DNA from: DASRJX01 sp035649235
GTDB taxonomy: Bacteria > Acidobacteriota > Polarisedimenticolia > Gp22-AA2
Assembly (NCBI GenBank): GCA_035649235.1
Contig: DASRJX010000105.1
Location: 1-18,085, forward strand
DNA length: 18,085 bases
Reading direction: 5' to 3'
The notes below the pieces were generated by a model. It was not told where the DNA came from. It worked only from the letters and a program-made list of their open reading frames with translations, and did no database searches. A program made the translations under genes and the position numbers. Shown here in pieces: positions 7,276 through 14,414 of the stretch; position 1 is the first letter of the stretch, and every line of letters starts with the position of its first letter.

Positions 7276-7535
7276 CAGTCCTTCTCCGGCCGGCGGTCGG
7301 TCGGCGCGCTGGCCTGGGCGTGCTTCTTCACCCCGTCCTTCTCGGATTCGCGCAGCGCCTCCAGGATCTGCCGCGCCTCCTCCTCGCTCATCTGGCCCGG
7401 CTGCTTCTGGGGCTTCTTCTCCTCCTCCTGCTGCTGCGAGTCCTTGGGCGGAGGGGGCTGCTGCCGGGGATCGCGCTTCTCCTGCTCCTGGTCCTTCTGG
7501 TCCTGCGGCTGCTATTGCTGTTTCTTCTGCTGCTG
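7272..7535 (-). pseudogene. batC: Out-of-reach 3' part of batC (glutamine-rich linker and conserved tail) after the first TAG
   Basis: Beyond the TAG at 7538-7536 the same frame continues as QQQKKQQ, meets a second TAG at 7514-7512, and then runs open to a TGA at 7274-7272. The second part is Gln/Glu/Lys/Pro-rich (QPQDQKDQEQEKRD and on). It ends in a helical tail starting MSEEEARQILEALRES and closing with EKDW. An EEAxxLLxAL...EK...DW tail is a familiar end of BatC-type TPR proteins. The final TGA overlaps the batD GTG by four bases, like other junctions in the operon. The frame therefore looks like genuine batC coding sequence. Whether it is translated depends on read-through, suppression or a sequence error. 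Confidence 0.7.
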
Positions 7536-7988
7536 CTACAGCAGCCACAGAGCCAGCTCCAGGTTCTTCTTGGCGTCCTGATCGTCCGGACGGGCGCGCA
7601 GGGCCTGGACGTAGGCGCCGATCGCCTCCTGCAATTGCCCCTGCATCATGTGAGCGTTGCCGCGGTTGAAGGCTGATGCCTCGGAGAGGGAGGGGCCGGC
7701 CGCCGACTGGGCGCGCCGGTATTCCTCGATCGCCTTGGCGAACTCCCCCTTCCGGAACAGGACATTCCCGATGTTGTAGTGCAGCTCCGGCGCCCCCGGC
7801 CGCAACGCCTGGGCGTCGGTGTAACTCTTGAGCGCCTCCTCGAACTTCTTCTGCTCGTAGAGCCGGTTCCCCTCGTTGTTCTTGGTGGCCACGTCGGCGG
7901 ACGCGATCCCGGGGAGCGCCAGGAGGAGCAAGCAGCAGGCCACCCACCGCACCGAGGCCTGGTTGCCGATGTCGACGCTCTTAGCCAT
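7536..7988 (-). CDS. batC: BatC-like TPR protein, ending at the first of two in-frame TAG codons
   Basis: The 150 residues before the first TAG contain a signal peptide (about 13-31, ending GIASA). TPR units follow from about 35 to 145, including NEGNRLYEQKKFEEALKSY and LHYNIGNVLFRKGEFAKAI. The sequence ends at KNLELALWLL, where family members run into a glutamine-rich linker. The ATG at 7988 overlaps the batB stop by one base (TGATG) and has AGGAGG seven bases before it; a GTG three bases upstream is an alternative start. Read through both TAGs, the product would be 238 positions long. A periplasmic TPR scaffold for the BatA/BatB/BatD complex is the likely role. The gene may be truncated, recoded or mis-sequenced. 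Confidence 0.8.
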   Translation of the reverse strand: MAKSVDIGNQASVRWVACCLLLLALPGIASADVATKNNEGNRLYEQKKFEEALKSYTDAQALRPGAPELHYNIGNVLFRKGEFAKAIEEYRRAQSAAGPSLSEASAFNRGNAHMMQGQLQEAIGAYVQALRARPDDQDAKKNLELALWLL

Positions 7989-9028
7989 CACGCCGCCTCC
8001 TTCTCGCGCCTCGCCCCGGCCGGGGTTGCCGATCGGCGCCGCTCCCCCAGGCCCGCCTCCAGCACCAGCAGCAGGAGTGCTGCGCCCAGCGGAATCGGGA
8101 AGCGCTCCTCGTAGGTGGTCTGCAGGCGGGAGGAGAGGGATTTCTTGTCCATGGCCGCGATGTCCTCGTAGATCCGCCGCAGCTCAATCCCCTCCGGGGT
8201 GGATCGATAGTACTTGCCCCGGGTGGCGGCGGCGACCGCCTCGAGCGCGCTCTCCCCCAGCCGGCTGGTCACCTTGCGGTTCTCCTTGTCATCCTTGTAC
8301 CCGGTCACCTCGCCGCGCTCGTTCCGCAGCGGGATCGGCACACCGGCGGGGCTTCCGACCCCGACGGCGAAGACGATCACCCCCTGGTCGGCCGCTGCGG
8401 ATGCCGCCGCCTCGACATCCCCCTCGTGGTCTTCGCCATCGGTGATCAGGATCAGGACCTTGTGGCGGCGCTCCTGCTCGGGGAATGCGGCGGTCGCTGT
8501 CCGGATGGCGGCGGCGATCGCTGTCCCTGGAACGGGGAGCAGATCGGGATCGAGGACGTCGACGAACATCGCCGCCGCGGAGTAGTCGAGCGTCAGCGGG
8601 CAGGCTACGTAGGCGGTGCCGGAGAACGCCACCAGGCCGATCCGATCCCCCTGGAGGAGATCCATCATCGACAGGACGGCCCCGCGCGCCTGGACCAGAC
8701 GGTTCGGCTTGATGTCCTCGGCGAGCATGCTGAGCGAGGTGTCGACCGCCACGATGATGTCGATGCCCCGCCGCGACACCGTCTCGATCTTGGCCCCCCA
8801 CTGCGGCCGCGCCAGCGCCAGGACCAGGAAGACAGAGGCGACGACGAGGAGCACCGACTTGATGATGCGCTTCTCCAGGCTCAGGCTGCCCGCCAGGCGC
8901 TCCATAAGCGCCAGATCCCCGAAGCGCTCCAGGATGCGCCGGCGGCGGCGGAACGCCAGCAGCAGCAGCGCCGCGAGGACCGGCGCCGCCAGCAGCAGCC
9001 AGAGATAGAACGGCGCTCCGAAGCGCAT
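7988..9028 (-). CDS. batB: BatB-like VWA-domain membrane protein
   Basis: This 346-residue protein has a transmembrane helix at about 7-26, a second at about 57-74, and a von Willebrand A domain from about 88. The metal-ion-dependent adhesion site is intact: DTSLS (D96-S100), a threonine in PLTLDYS, and the aspartate in ILITDGEDHEGD. A hydrophobic helix near the C-terminus (IPLGAALLLLVLEAGL) precedes a short basic tail. The ATG at 9028 overlaps the batA stop by one base. BatB and BatA form membrane VWA partners that probably assemble with the periplasmic Bat proteins and are remodelled by MoxR. BatA/BatB assignment follows gene order and could be reversed in other nomenclatures. Confidence 0.9.
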   Translation of the reverse strand: MRFGAPFYLWLLLAAPVLAALLLLAFRRRRRILERFGDLALMERLAGSLSLEKRIIKSVLLVVASVFLVLALARPQWGAKIETVSRRGIDIIVAVDTSLSMLAEDIKPNRLVQARGAVLSMMDLLQGDRIGLVAFSGTAYVACPLTLDYSAAAMFVDVLDPDLLPVPGTAIAAAIRTATAAFPEQERRHKVLILITDGEDHEGDVEAAASAAADQGVIVFAVGVGSPAGVPIPLRNERGEVTGYKDDKENRKVTSRLGESALEAVAAATRGKYYRSTPEGIELRRIYEDIAAMDKKSLSSRLQTTYEERFPIPLGAALLLLVLEAGLGERRRSATPAGARREKEAA

Positions 9029-10029
9029 CACGGCACCCTGCGCATGATCGTCGCCCCCAGGAGCAGCTCCAGCCCGATCAGCAGCGCCCCGGGGTACAGG
9101 AAGAGGGCGAACTGCTCGCTCTGGCGCGTGTAGCCGCGCACCCGGATCTCGGTCCGCTCCATCCGGTCGATCTGTTCGAGGATCCGCTTCAGGGAGCCCG
9201 CGTCGGTGGCGCGGAAGTACTGCCCTCCGGTGGCCGAGGCGATGTCCTTCAGCGTGTCCTCGTCGATGTCCGCCGAGACCATGATGTACCGCCGGCCCAT
9301 GAGCGGATCGTCGATCGGATACGGGGCCTCCCCTTCCTTGCCGACCCCGATGCTGTAGACCTTGATGTTGAGGGCCTGGGCCAGGCGCGCGCTCGTCAGC
9401 GGATCGATCTGGCCGCGGTTGTTCCGCCCGTCGGTGAGGAGGATCACGACCTTGCTCTTCCCCTTGGCGTCCTTGAGGCGGGCGACGGCCGTGGCCAGCC
9501 CCATGCCGATGGCCGTGCCGTCCTCCTCGCGGGTTGCGAACTCGGTGCGCTCCAGCTGATCGAGCAGGACGCCGTAGTCGAGCGTCAGGGGGGTCCGCGT
9601 GTAGGCGTTGGCCGCGAAGGCCACCAGGCCGATGAGGTCGTTCCGCCGGCCGCGCACGAACTGCCCGACGACGTCCTTGGCCACCACCAGCCGGTTCTTG
9701 GGGCGGAAGTCCTCGGTGCGCATGCTGCCGGAGACGTCGAGCGCCAGCATGATGTCGATCCCCTCGGTCAGGACCTCCTCCTCGTGGAACATCCGCTGGG
9801 GCTGGGCGAAGGCGACGATCAGCAGCAGCAGCCCCAAAAGCCGCAGCGCGGTCGGCAGGTGCCTCAGGCGGACCGCCCGCCCGGCGGGGATGGTCTTGAA
9901 CGGGCGCGTGTCCGAGAACGCCAGGCTGGCGTGACGCGGCCGGCGCCGGAACAGCCCCCAGACCAGCGCCAGGAGCGCCAGGGCGGCGACGATCCCGCCC
10001 AGCGGGTTGCCGAAGTGGAAGCCGCTCAC
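9028..10029 (-). CDS. batA: BatA-like VWA-domain membrane protein
   Basis: This 333-residue protein has transmembrane helices at about 10-27 and 58-76, then a VWA domain. It carries a perfect MIDAS motif DVSGS (D98-S102), the PLTLDYG segment with its metal-binding threonine, and VVILLTDGRNNRG with the third metal-site aspartate. A last transmembrane helix is at about 309-328. The GTG at 10029 is supported by GGAGG six bases upstream and a four-base overlap (GTGA) with the preceding gene. The fold and topology match the BatA/BatB pair. Intact MIDAS residues imply metal-dependent partner binding. Sequence similarity to BatB around the MIDAS indicates an old duplication within the operon. Confidence 0.9.
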   Translation of the reverse strand: MSGFHFGNPLGGIVAALALLALVWGLFRRRPRHASLAFSDTRPFKTIPAGRAVRLRHLPTALRLLGLLLLIVAFAQPQRMFHEEEVLTEGIDIMLALDVSGSMRTEDFRPKNRLVVAKDVVGQFVRGRRNDLIGLVAFAANAYTRTPLTLDYGVLLDQLERTEFATREEDGTAIGMGLATAVARLKDAKGKSKVVILLTDGRNNRGQIDPLTSARLAQALNIKVYSIGVGKEGEAPYPIDDPLMGRRYIMVSADIDEDTLKDIASATGGQYFRATDAGSLKRILEQIDRMERTEIRVRGYTRQSEQFALFLYPGALLIGLELLLGATIMRRVP

Positions 10030-11033
10030 CGCCGTCCTCCCGCCACCGCCGCGGCGACCGCGATCTCACCTTGGGGCGCCGTGGCCTGCCGGGTCTCGTC
10101 GACCAGGCGGTAGGCCGCCTCGACCGCGCGCCGCGTCTCCTCGGACTCCGGGCGGTATTTGGCGAACTTCACCAGGTCACAGGCCTGGAGCAGGTCGGAG
10201 GCCATGGCGATGGCCTTCACCGCAGCGCGTGCCGCCCGCAGCGCCTCCACGATCTCCCCGGTCGTCCGCTCGAACGTGTCGATGCCGTAGCAGGCTTCGA
10301 GATAGCGCCGCACGATCTCCGCCAGCTCGATGTAGAACTCCTTGATGGCGCCGCGCGCCAGGCGGTCCGAGGCCAGGAGGCGCTCCAGCTCCTCGTAGGC
10401 GATCTCGTGGGCCGGCCGCTTCGGAACCACGGGCGCAGGGGCTGCCTCGGGCGCAGCAGCGCGACGGCGCCGCCGCCACAGGAGCCAGGCCGCCGCCAGC
10501 AGGAGCAGGGCGGCCGCCGCCACCCAGGGCCAGATCGCCCGGGCCGGCATCGACGCCGGCGGCTTGATGTCTGCCGGCTCCGTCTGTCCCGCCGTCAGGA
10601 CGGAGGCGATGTCGATCCCAACCGGCTCCGTCGAGACCCGTCCCTCGTGGCCCGAGGTGTCGCGGTAGACGACGGCGATGGCGGGGATCTCCTTGTGCCC
10701 CGTCTCGTAGGCGGCCAGCGTGAGGGTCCGGATCTCCTCCACGCTCCCGTCCGGCAGGACCCGGGGGGATCCCTCCTTCCGATCGAGGAGCGTCAGCGCA
10801 TCCAGCGATCGATCGGGGTCGAACGACACGACCTCGACCGCCTTCGGCCGGTGCACCGTCAGGGTAAGCGTGATCGGGTCCCCCACGGTGACCGCGCGGC
10901 GATCGACGGCGAGGGTGACCGTCACCGGCTTCCCGGCCGTCGCCGCGGCCCGCCCAGGCGCCGCCGCGCTGGCGGCGGCTGGGGTTCCGGCGGCGGGTGC
11001 GGCGGACCGGGCCGCCTCGGCCTCCCGGCTCAT
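10026..11033 (-). CDS. BatD/DUF4381-like single-pass membrane protein
   Basis: This 335-residue protein has an Ala-rich N-terminus (1-35) and then a beta-sandwich-like domain (about 36-145; VTLAVDRRAVTVGDPITLTL). One transmembrane helix lies at about 167-186, followed by a basic stop-transfer cluster (RRRRR) and a helical cytoplasmic domain with QACDLVKFAKY. In proteobacterial MoxR clusters a shorter DUF4381 protein occupies this slot between DUF58 and the VWA genes; here it seems extended by a BatD-like front domain. Its tail resembles the tail of BatD in this operon (FY..A...Y and ACD..(K/R)FA). The ATG at 11033 overlaps the DUF58 stop by four bases. No convincing signal peptide is visible although the front domain should be periplasmic. 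Family name is tentative. Confidence 0.75.
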   Translation of the reverse strand: MSREAEAARSAAPAAGTPAAASAAAPGRAAATAGKPVTVTLAVDRRAVTVGDPITLTLTVHRPKAVEVVSFDPDRSLDALTLLDRKEGSPRVLPDGSVEEIRTLTLAAYETGHKEIPAIAVVYRDTSGHEGRVSTEPVGIDIASVLTAGQTEPADIKPPASMPARAIWPWVAAAALLLLAAAWLLWRRRRRAAAPEAAPAPVVPKRPAHEIAYEELERLLASDRLARGAIKEFYIELAEIVRRYLEACYGIDTFERTTGEIVEALRAARAAVKAIAMASDLLQACDLVKFAKYRPESEETRRAVEAAYRLVDETRQATAPQGEIAVAAAVAGGRR

Positions 11034-11911
11034 CGCGACATGCGCCGCGCCCGCTGGCGGAAGAAGCGCACCAGCGGCACGTCGTAGGGCCGGTCGGTGC
11101 GCAGCTCCAGCGAGTCCACGCCGACGGAGCGGAACAGCGACTGTCGCCCCGAGCGGCGCTCGAGCGCCCAGCGCCGGAAGGCGTCCTGCGTGCGACGATC
11201 GGAGGTGTCCACCAGGACGCGGTCGCCGGACTCCGCGTCCTCCAGGTCGAGGAGCCCCACCGGCGCCAGCTCCTCCTCGCGCGGGTCGGTCACGGTGATC
11301 GAGATCAGGTCGTGCTTCCGGGCCGCGACCCGGAGCGGCCGGGAGAAGTCGGCCCCCAGGAAATCGGAGATCAGGAACACGACGCAGCGCTTGGTGATGG
11401 TGCGCTGCATGTGCTCGAGCGCCATGGCGATGTCGGTCGTGCGCCCCTCCGGCTGGAAGTAGAGGACCTCGCGGATGACCCGCAGGACGTGGTCCTTCCC
11501 CTTGCGCGGCCGCAGGAATTTCTCGATCCGGTCGGTGAAGGCGATGAGCCCCACGCGGTCGTTGTTCTTGATCGCCGAGAACGCCAGCAGGGCGCAGATC
11601 TCAGCCTGAATCTCGCGCTTGAACTGGCGCCGCGTGCCGAACTGGCCGGAGGCCGAGAAATCGACCAGGAGGATGACGGTGAGCTCGCGCTCCTCGACGT
11701 GCTTCTTGACGTAGGGGTGCCCCATGCGCGAGGTGACGTTCCAGTCGATGGTGCGGATGTCGTCGCCGAACTGGTACTCGCGCACCTCGGAAAACTCCAT
11801 CCCGCGGCCCTTGAACACGGAGTGGTACTCCCCGGCGAGGGACTCGTTGACCAGCCGGTTGGTCCGGATCTCGATCCGGCGGACCTTCCTGAGAATCTCC
11901 GCTGGTAGCAT
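11030..11911 (-). CDS. DUF58 family VWA-like protein
   Basis: This 293-residue protein has no signal peptide or membrane helix, so it is probably cytoplasmic. It shows the DUF58 hallmark block: KGRGMEFSEVREYQFGDD and IDWNVTSRMGHPYVK (about 34-69). The VWA-like part follows, with DFSAS (D84-S88) as its metal site and FLISDF further on. DUF58 proteins are almost always encoded directly after MoxR and are considered its partner or substrate adaptor. The ATG at 11911 is 38 bases after the moxR stop and has no strong Shine-Dalgarno sequence. Its stop overlaps the next start (ATGA). Confidence 0.92.
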   Translation of the reverse strand: MLPAEILRKVRRIEIRTNRLVNESLAGEYHSVFKGRGMEFSEVREYQFGDDIRTIDWNVTSRMGHPYVKKHVEERELTVILLVDFSASGQFGTRRQFKREIQAEICALLAFSAIKNNDRVGLIAFTDRIEKFLRPRKGKDHVLRVIREVLYFQPEGRTTDIAMALEHMQRTITKRCVVFLISDFLGADFSRPLRVAARKHDLISITVTDPREEELAPVGLLDLEDAESGDRVLVDTSDRRTQDAFRRWALERRSGRQSLFRSVGVDSLELRTDRPYDVPLVRFFRQRARRMSR

Positions 11912-11949
11912 CGGCCGACGCGGTACCCCCCGGGAGCCTTGTCCCGCGA

Positions 11950-12957
11950 TCAGGGGACCTCGATGGTGTCGAGCACCCTCTGGATGATCTGTTCGGTGGT
12001 GACGTCCTCGGCCTCGGCCTCGTAGCTGAGGATGATGCGGTGCCGCAGGATGTCGAACGCCATCTGCTTGACGTCCTCCGGGGTCACGTAGCCGCGGCCG
12101 CGGATGAAGGCGTGGGCCTTCGAGGCCAGGGTCAGGAAGACCGTGGCGCGCGGCGAGGCGCCGAACTGGACCAGGCCCTTGATGTCGAGCTTGTGCTCCT
12201 CGGGCCGGCGGGTCGCCACCACCAGCTCCACGATGTAGTCCTTGATCCGGTTGTCGATGTAGATCTGCCCGACCACCTCCCGGGCCCGCATGATATCCGC
12301 CGGCCGGATGAGCTTCTTGACCTGGGGATCGTGGAAGCCGGTCATGCGGTCGAGGATCTCCCTCTCCTCGGCCCGCGTCGGGTAGTCCACCTTGATCTTC
12401 AGCATGAAGCGGTCGACCTGCGCCTCGGGCAGGGGGTAGGTCCCCTCATGCTCGATCGGGTTCTGCGTCGCGAGCACCAGGAACGGACGGTCGAGCGGAT
12501 AGGTGGTGTCTCCGATCGTCACCTGGCGCTCCTGCATCGACTCCAGGAGCGCCGACTGCACCTTGGCCGGGGCCCGGTTGATCTCGTCAGCCAGGATGAT
12601 GTTCGCGAACACCGGACCCTTGCGCGGCACGAACTGGCCGTCCTTCTGGTTGAAGATCATCGTGCCGACGAGGTCGGCCGGCAGGAGATCGGGCGTGAAC
12701 TGGATGCGCTGGAACTTGGCATCGATGACGTCCGCCAGGGTCTTCACCGACAGCGTCTTGGCGAGACCGGGGACCCCCTCCAGGAGCAGGTGGCCATCCG
12801 CCAAAAGCCCTATCAGGAGCCGATCCAGGAGGGCTTTCTGCCCGACGATCACCTTCCGGACTTCGCCCAGGACCTGCTCGACGAAGACCGACTCCTGCGC
12901 CACCTTGTCGTTGATCTGCCGCACATCCTGTTCCATGACCGGCGTTTTCTCCAGCAT
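11950..12957 (-). CDS. moxR: MoxR family AAA+ ATPase
   Basis: This 335-residue AAA+ ATPase has Walker A GVPGLAKTL (61-69), Walker B ILADE (121-125) followed by INRAPAKVQSALLESMQE, and ATQNPIEHEGTYPLPEAQ with the sensor and arginine-finger region characteristic of MoxR. MoxR proteins act as chaperone-like ATPases that help assemble or activate VWA-domain partners, here presumably DUF58, BatA and BatB. The gene is first in the operon, with its promoter at 12990-13018 and a leader of about 26 bases. The ATG at 12957 has only a weak AGAGAG ribosome-binding site nine bases before it. A second ATG seven codons in is an alternative start. Length is normal. Confidence 0.95.
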   Translation of the reverse strand: MLEKTPVMEQDVRQINDKVAQESVFVEQVLGEVRKVIVGQKALLDRLLIGLLADGHLLLEGVPGLAKTLSVKTLADVIDAKFQRIQFTPDLLPADLVGTMIFNQKDGQFVPRKGPVFANIILADEINRAPAKVQSALLESMQERQVTIGDTTYPLDRPFLVLATQNPIEHEGTYPLPEAQVDRFMLKIKVDYPTRAEEREILDRMTGFHDPQVKKLIRPADIMRAREVVGQIYIDNRIKDYIVELVVATRRPEEHKLDIKGLVQFGASPRATVFLTLASKAHAFIRGRGYVTPEDVKQMAFDILRHRIILSYEAEAEDVTTEQIIQRVLDTIEVP

Positions 12958-12989
12958 GTGTCAGCGCTCTCTTTTCAGAAAGGGGCAGA

Positions 12990-13018
12990 ATTCTAGACCA
13001 CCCCGGCGAGGTCGTCAA
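12990..13018 (-). promoter_or_regulatory. Promoter of the moxR-bat operon
   Basis: On the minus strand TTGACG (13018-13013) and TAGAAT (12995-12990) are separated by exactly 17 bases, five of six matches in each hexamer to the sigma70 consensus. The predicted start is near 12983, 26 bases before the moxR ATG. It is the only clear promoter seen for the nine-gene operon. Confidence 0.75.
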
Positions 13019-13029
13019 TTTTGAAGGGT

Positions 13030-13066
13030 CCCCGCGCGGGGCGAAGGCGTGCCCCGGGATCCGGGG
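13030..13066 (-). terminator. GC-rich hairpins after trxA, weak terminator candidate
   Basis: Between the trxA stop and the moxR promoter are two strong hairpin-forming sequences: CCCCGG-GAT-CCGGGG at 13052-13066 and the palindrome CCCCGCGCGGGG at 13030-13041. On the minus strand they are followed by ACCCTTCAAAATT rather than a clean T tract. They could slow or stop transcription coming from trxA so that the moxR promoter works separately, but intrinsic termination is doubtful. Confidence 0.35.
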
Positions 13067-13089
13067 TCAGCGCGGAGTCGACGGCGGCC

Positions 13090-13419
13090 TTAGAGGTGCT
13101 TGTCCAGCAGCTTCGTGAGGACTTCGCGGGTTGTGGCGCCGATGTACTGCTCCACGACCTTCCCCTGCTTGAACAACAGCAGGGTCGGGATGCTCTGGAC
13201 GCCGTAGCGCGAGGCGATGCCGCTGTGCTCGTCCACGTTCACCTTCCCGATCCGCGCCTTGCCTTTGTAGTCGGCCGCCAATTGCTCCAGGACCGGGGCC
13301 ACCATGCGGCACGGTCCGCACCACTCCGCCCAGAAATCGACCAGGATCGGCGATTCCGCCCGCTTGGTCTCCTCATCGAAGTTGCCGTTCGTCAGGGTCA
13401 GGATGTTCTCGCTCGCCAT
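13090..13419 (-). CDS. trxA: Thioredoxin
   Basis: This 109-residue protein matches classic Trx1 in length and motifs. The redox site is WCGPC (W33-C37), and the cis-proline is P78 in SIPTLLLF. An aspartate in the VDFWAEW strand (D28) is the buried acid of the family. It reduces disulfides in cytoplasmic proteins such as ribonucleotide reductase and peroxiredoxins, with thioredoxin reductase as partner (not in the window). GAGGAG precedes the ATG by about ten bases, and a possible extended -10 lies at 13464-13472. The stop is TAA, the only one in the window that is not TGA apart from the batC TAGs. The gene diverges from rsmA and is probably monocistronic. Confidence 0.97.
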   Translation of the reverse strand: MASENILTLTNGNFDEETKRAESPILVDFWAEWCGPCRMVAPVLEQLAADYKGKARIGKVNVDEHSGIASRYGVQSIPTLLLFKQGKVVEQYIGATTREVLTKLLDKHL

Positions 13420-13463
13420 GGGCTCTCTACTCCTCGTCGATCCCCGGTGCGGATCGGACCCTT

Positions 13464-13472
13464 TTTATACCA
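13464..13472 (-). promoter_or_regulatory. Possible extended -10 promoter of trxA
   Basis: On the minus strand TGG-TATAAA (13472-13464) forms an extended -10 (TGn plus -10), with a predicted start near 13457 and a leader of about 38 bases carrying GAGGAG. No -35 is evident, which is typical of extended -10 promoters. The rsmA gene diverges from the same 77-base interval; its own -10 may be TATACC or CATACT on the plus strand (13466-13476), but that is weak. Confidence 0.4.
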
Positions 13473-13496
13473 TACTCGGCCCCGGAGGGCCACGCG

Positions 13497-14414
13497 ATGG
13501 TCCGGCGAGACCAGGCCTCAAAGCCGCGCCGCGCCTGGGGCCAGCACTTCCTGGTCAACACGGGCGCCTGCGAGACGATCGTCCGGGCCTTCCGCCCCCA
13601 ATCCGACGACCGGGTGCTCGAGATCGGCCCCGGCCGGGGGGCGCTGACCCGGCGCCTCGTCGGCCGCGTGGGACGCCTCCTGGCGATCGAGGTGGACCCC
13701 GATCTGGCCGCCGAGCTGCGGCGGGAACTCTGCCAGGGCGCCGACCCGGGCCGGCTCGACCTCGTCGAGGGGGACGTTTTAGAGAACGACCTGGACGCGC
13801 TCCTGACGCGCCTGGGAGTGGACGCCACCCATCCGGGCCGGGTCATCGCCAACCTTCCCTACAACATCGCCACGGCCGTCATCCTGTGCCTCCTGGGGAT
13901 GCACGGAAGGATCCGGGACCTCCTCCTCATGGTGCAGCGCGAGGTGGCGGAGCGAATGACCTCCCCCCCGGGCCGCAAGAGCTACGGCAGCCTCACGGTC
14001 CTCTGCCAGGCGTTCGCCCGCGTGGAGTCGATCCTGACGCTCGGGCCGGGATCCTTCCGTCCCCCGCCCAAGGTGGACTCGGCGGTCGTCCGCCTGACCT
14101 TGCACGATCCGGGCGGGGCCGCCGGGCGGGACCGCGCGGCTTTCACAGCACTCGTGCGGACCGCCTTCGAGCAGCGGCGCAAGACGCTCCTCAACAATCT
14201 CGCCCGCCTGCCCCGGGGAGCCGCCCCGACGACCGCGGCGCCGTTCCTGGGGCGCCTCGTGGCGGAGCGGCTCATCCGGGCAGCGGACCTCGATCCCCGC
14301 CACCGGGCGGAGGTCGTCCCGGTGGGCGGCTTCCTCGCCCTGGCCGAACGACTCGCAGCGGTGGGAGCGCCCGGGCGCTATAATCCGCCGGGTGACCAAG
14401 CGCTCCCGGAGTGA
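13497..14414 (+). CDS. rsmA: 16S rRNA (adenine1518-N6/adenine1519-N6)-dimethyltransferase RsmA (KsgA)
   Basis: This 305-residue enzyme would dimethylate two adjacent adenines in the 3' helix of 16S rRNA during small-subunit maturation. It has the family opening WGQHFLVN (14-21), SAM-binding motif I LEIGPGRGALT (41-51), an acidic residue after LAIEVD, EGDVLE around the adenine ring, and catalytic motif IV NLPYN (119-123). The C-terminal domain includes FRPPPKVDSAVVRL and FEQRRKTLLNNL. The ATG at 13497 has GGAGGG about seven bases before it. The 3' end overlaps the RNase J gene by 23 bases, and that gene's TATAAT lies inside the last codons of rsmA. The tail after LAERLAAV is slightly extended and probably unstructured. 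Confidence 0.95.
   Translation: MVRRDQASKPRRAWGQHFLVNTGACETIVRAFRPQSDDRVLEIGPGRGALTRRLVGRVGRLLAIEVDPDLAAELRRELCQGADPGRLDLVEGDVLENDLDALLTRLGVDATHPGRVIANLPYNIATAVILCLLGMHGRIRDLLLMVQREVAERMTSPPGRKSYGSLTVLCQAFARVESILTLGPGSFRPPPKVDSAVVRLTLHDPGGAAGRDRAAFTALVRTAFEQRRKTLLNNLARLPRGAAPTTAAPFLGRLVAERLIRAADLDPRHRAEVVPVGGFLALAERLAAVGAPGRYNPPGDQALPE
14379..14384 (+). promoter_or_regulatory. TATAAT -10 box giving a probable leaderless RNase J mRNA
   Basis: A perfect TATAAT within the 3' end of rsmA lies seven bases before the GTG at 14392, so transcription would begin at or beside the start codon. No Shine-Dalgarno sequence or -35 match is visible. The surrounding CGCTATAATCC (14376-14386) is identical to the 11-mer in front of the sulfatase-like gene. 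RNase J could also be made from an rsmA transcript. Confidence 0.55.

Larger units (their letters stand above)
3468..12995 (-). other. Putative moxR-DUF58-DUF4381-batABCDE-hemW operon
   Basis: Nine minus-strand genes follow one promoter. The junctions are a 38-base gap (moxR to DUF58), 4-base overlaps (DUF58/DUF4381-like, DUF4381-like/batA, batC/batD, batD/batE, batE/hemW) and 1-base overlaps (batA/batB, batB/batC). Such chaining indicates translational coupling and near-equimolar production. MoxR-linked VWA clusters of this order occur in many Gram-negative bacteria and are linked to envelope or oxidative stress tolerance in a few. No internal terminator was seen. Confidence 0.85.

Noticed and set aside
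7197..7676. Leucine-rich plus-strand open frame resembling membrane protein
   Set aside because: The leucine runs are the reverse complement of the CAG repeats of the batC linker; composition artefact.
7276..7947. Long N-terminal extension of BatD in its own frame
   Set aside because: The translated extension is Arg/Pro/Ala/Gly-rich shadow of batC in another frame. The GTG at 7275 is followed by a clear signal peptide and has a ribosome-binding site.
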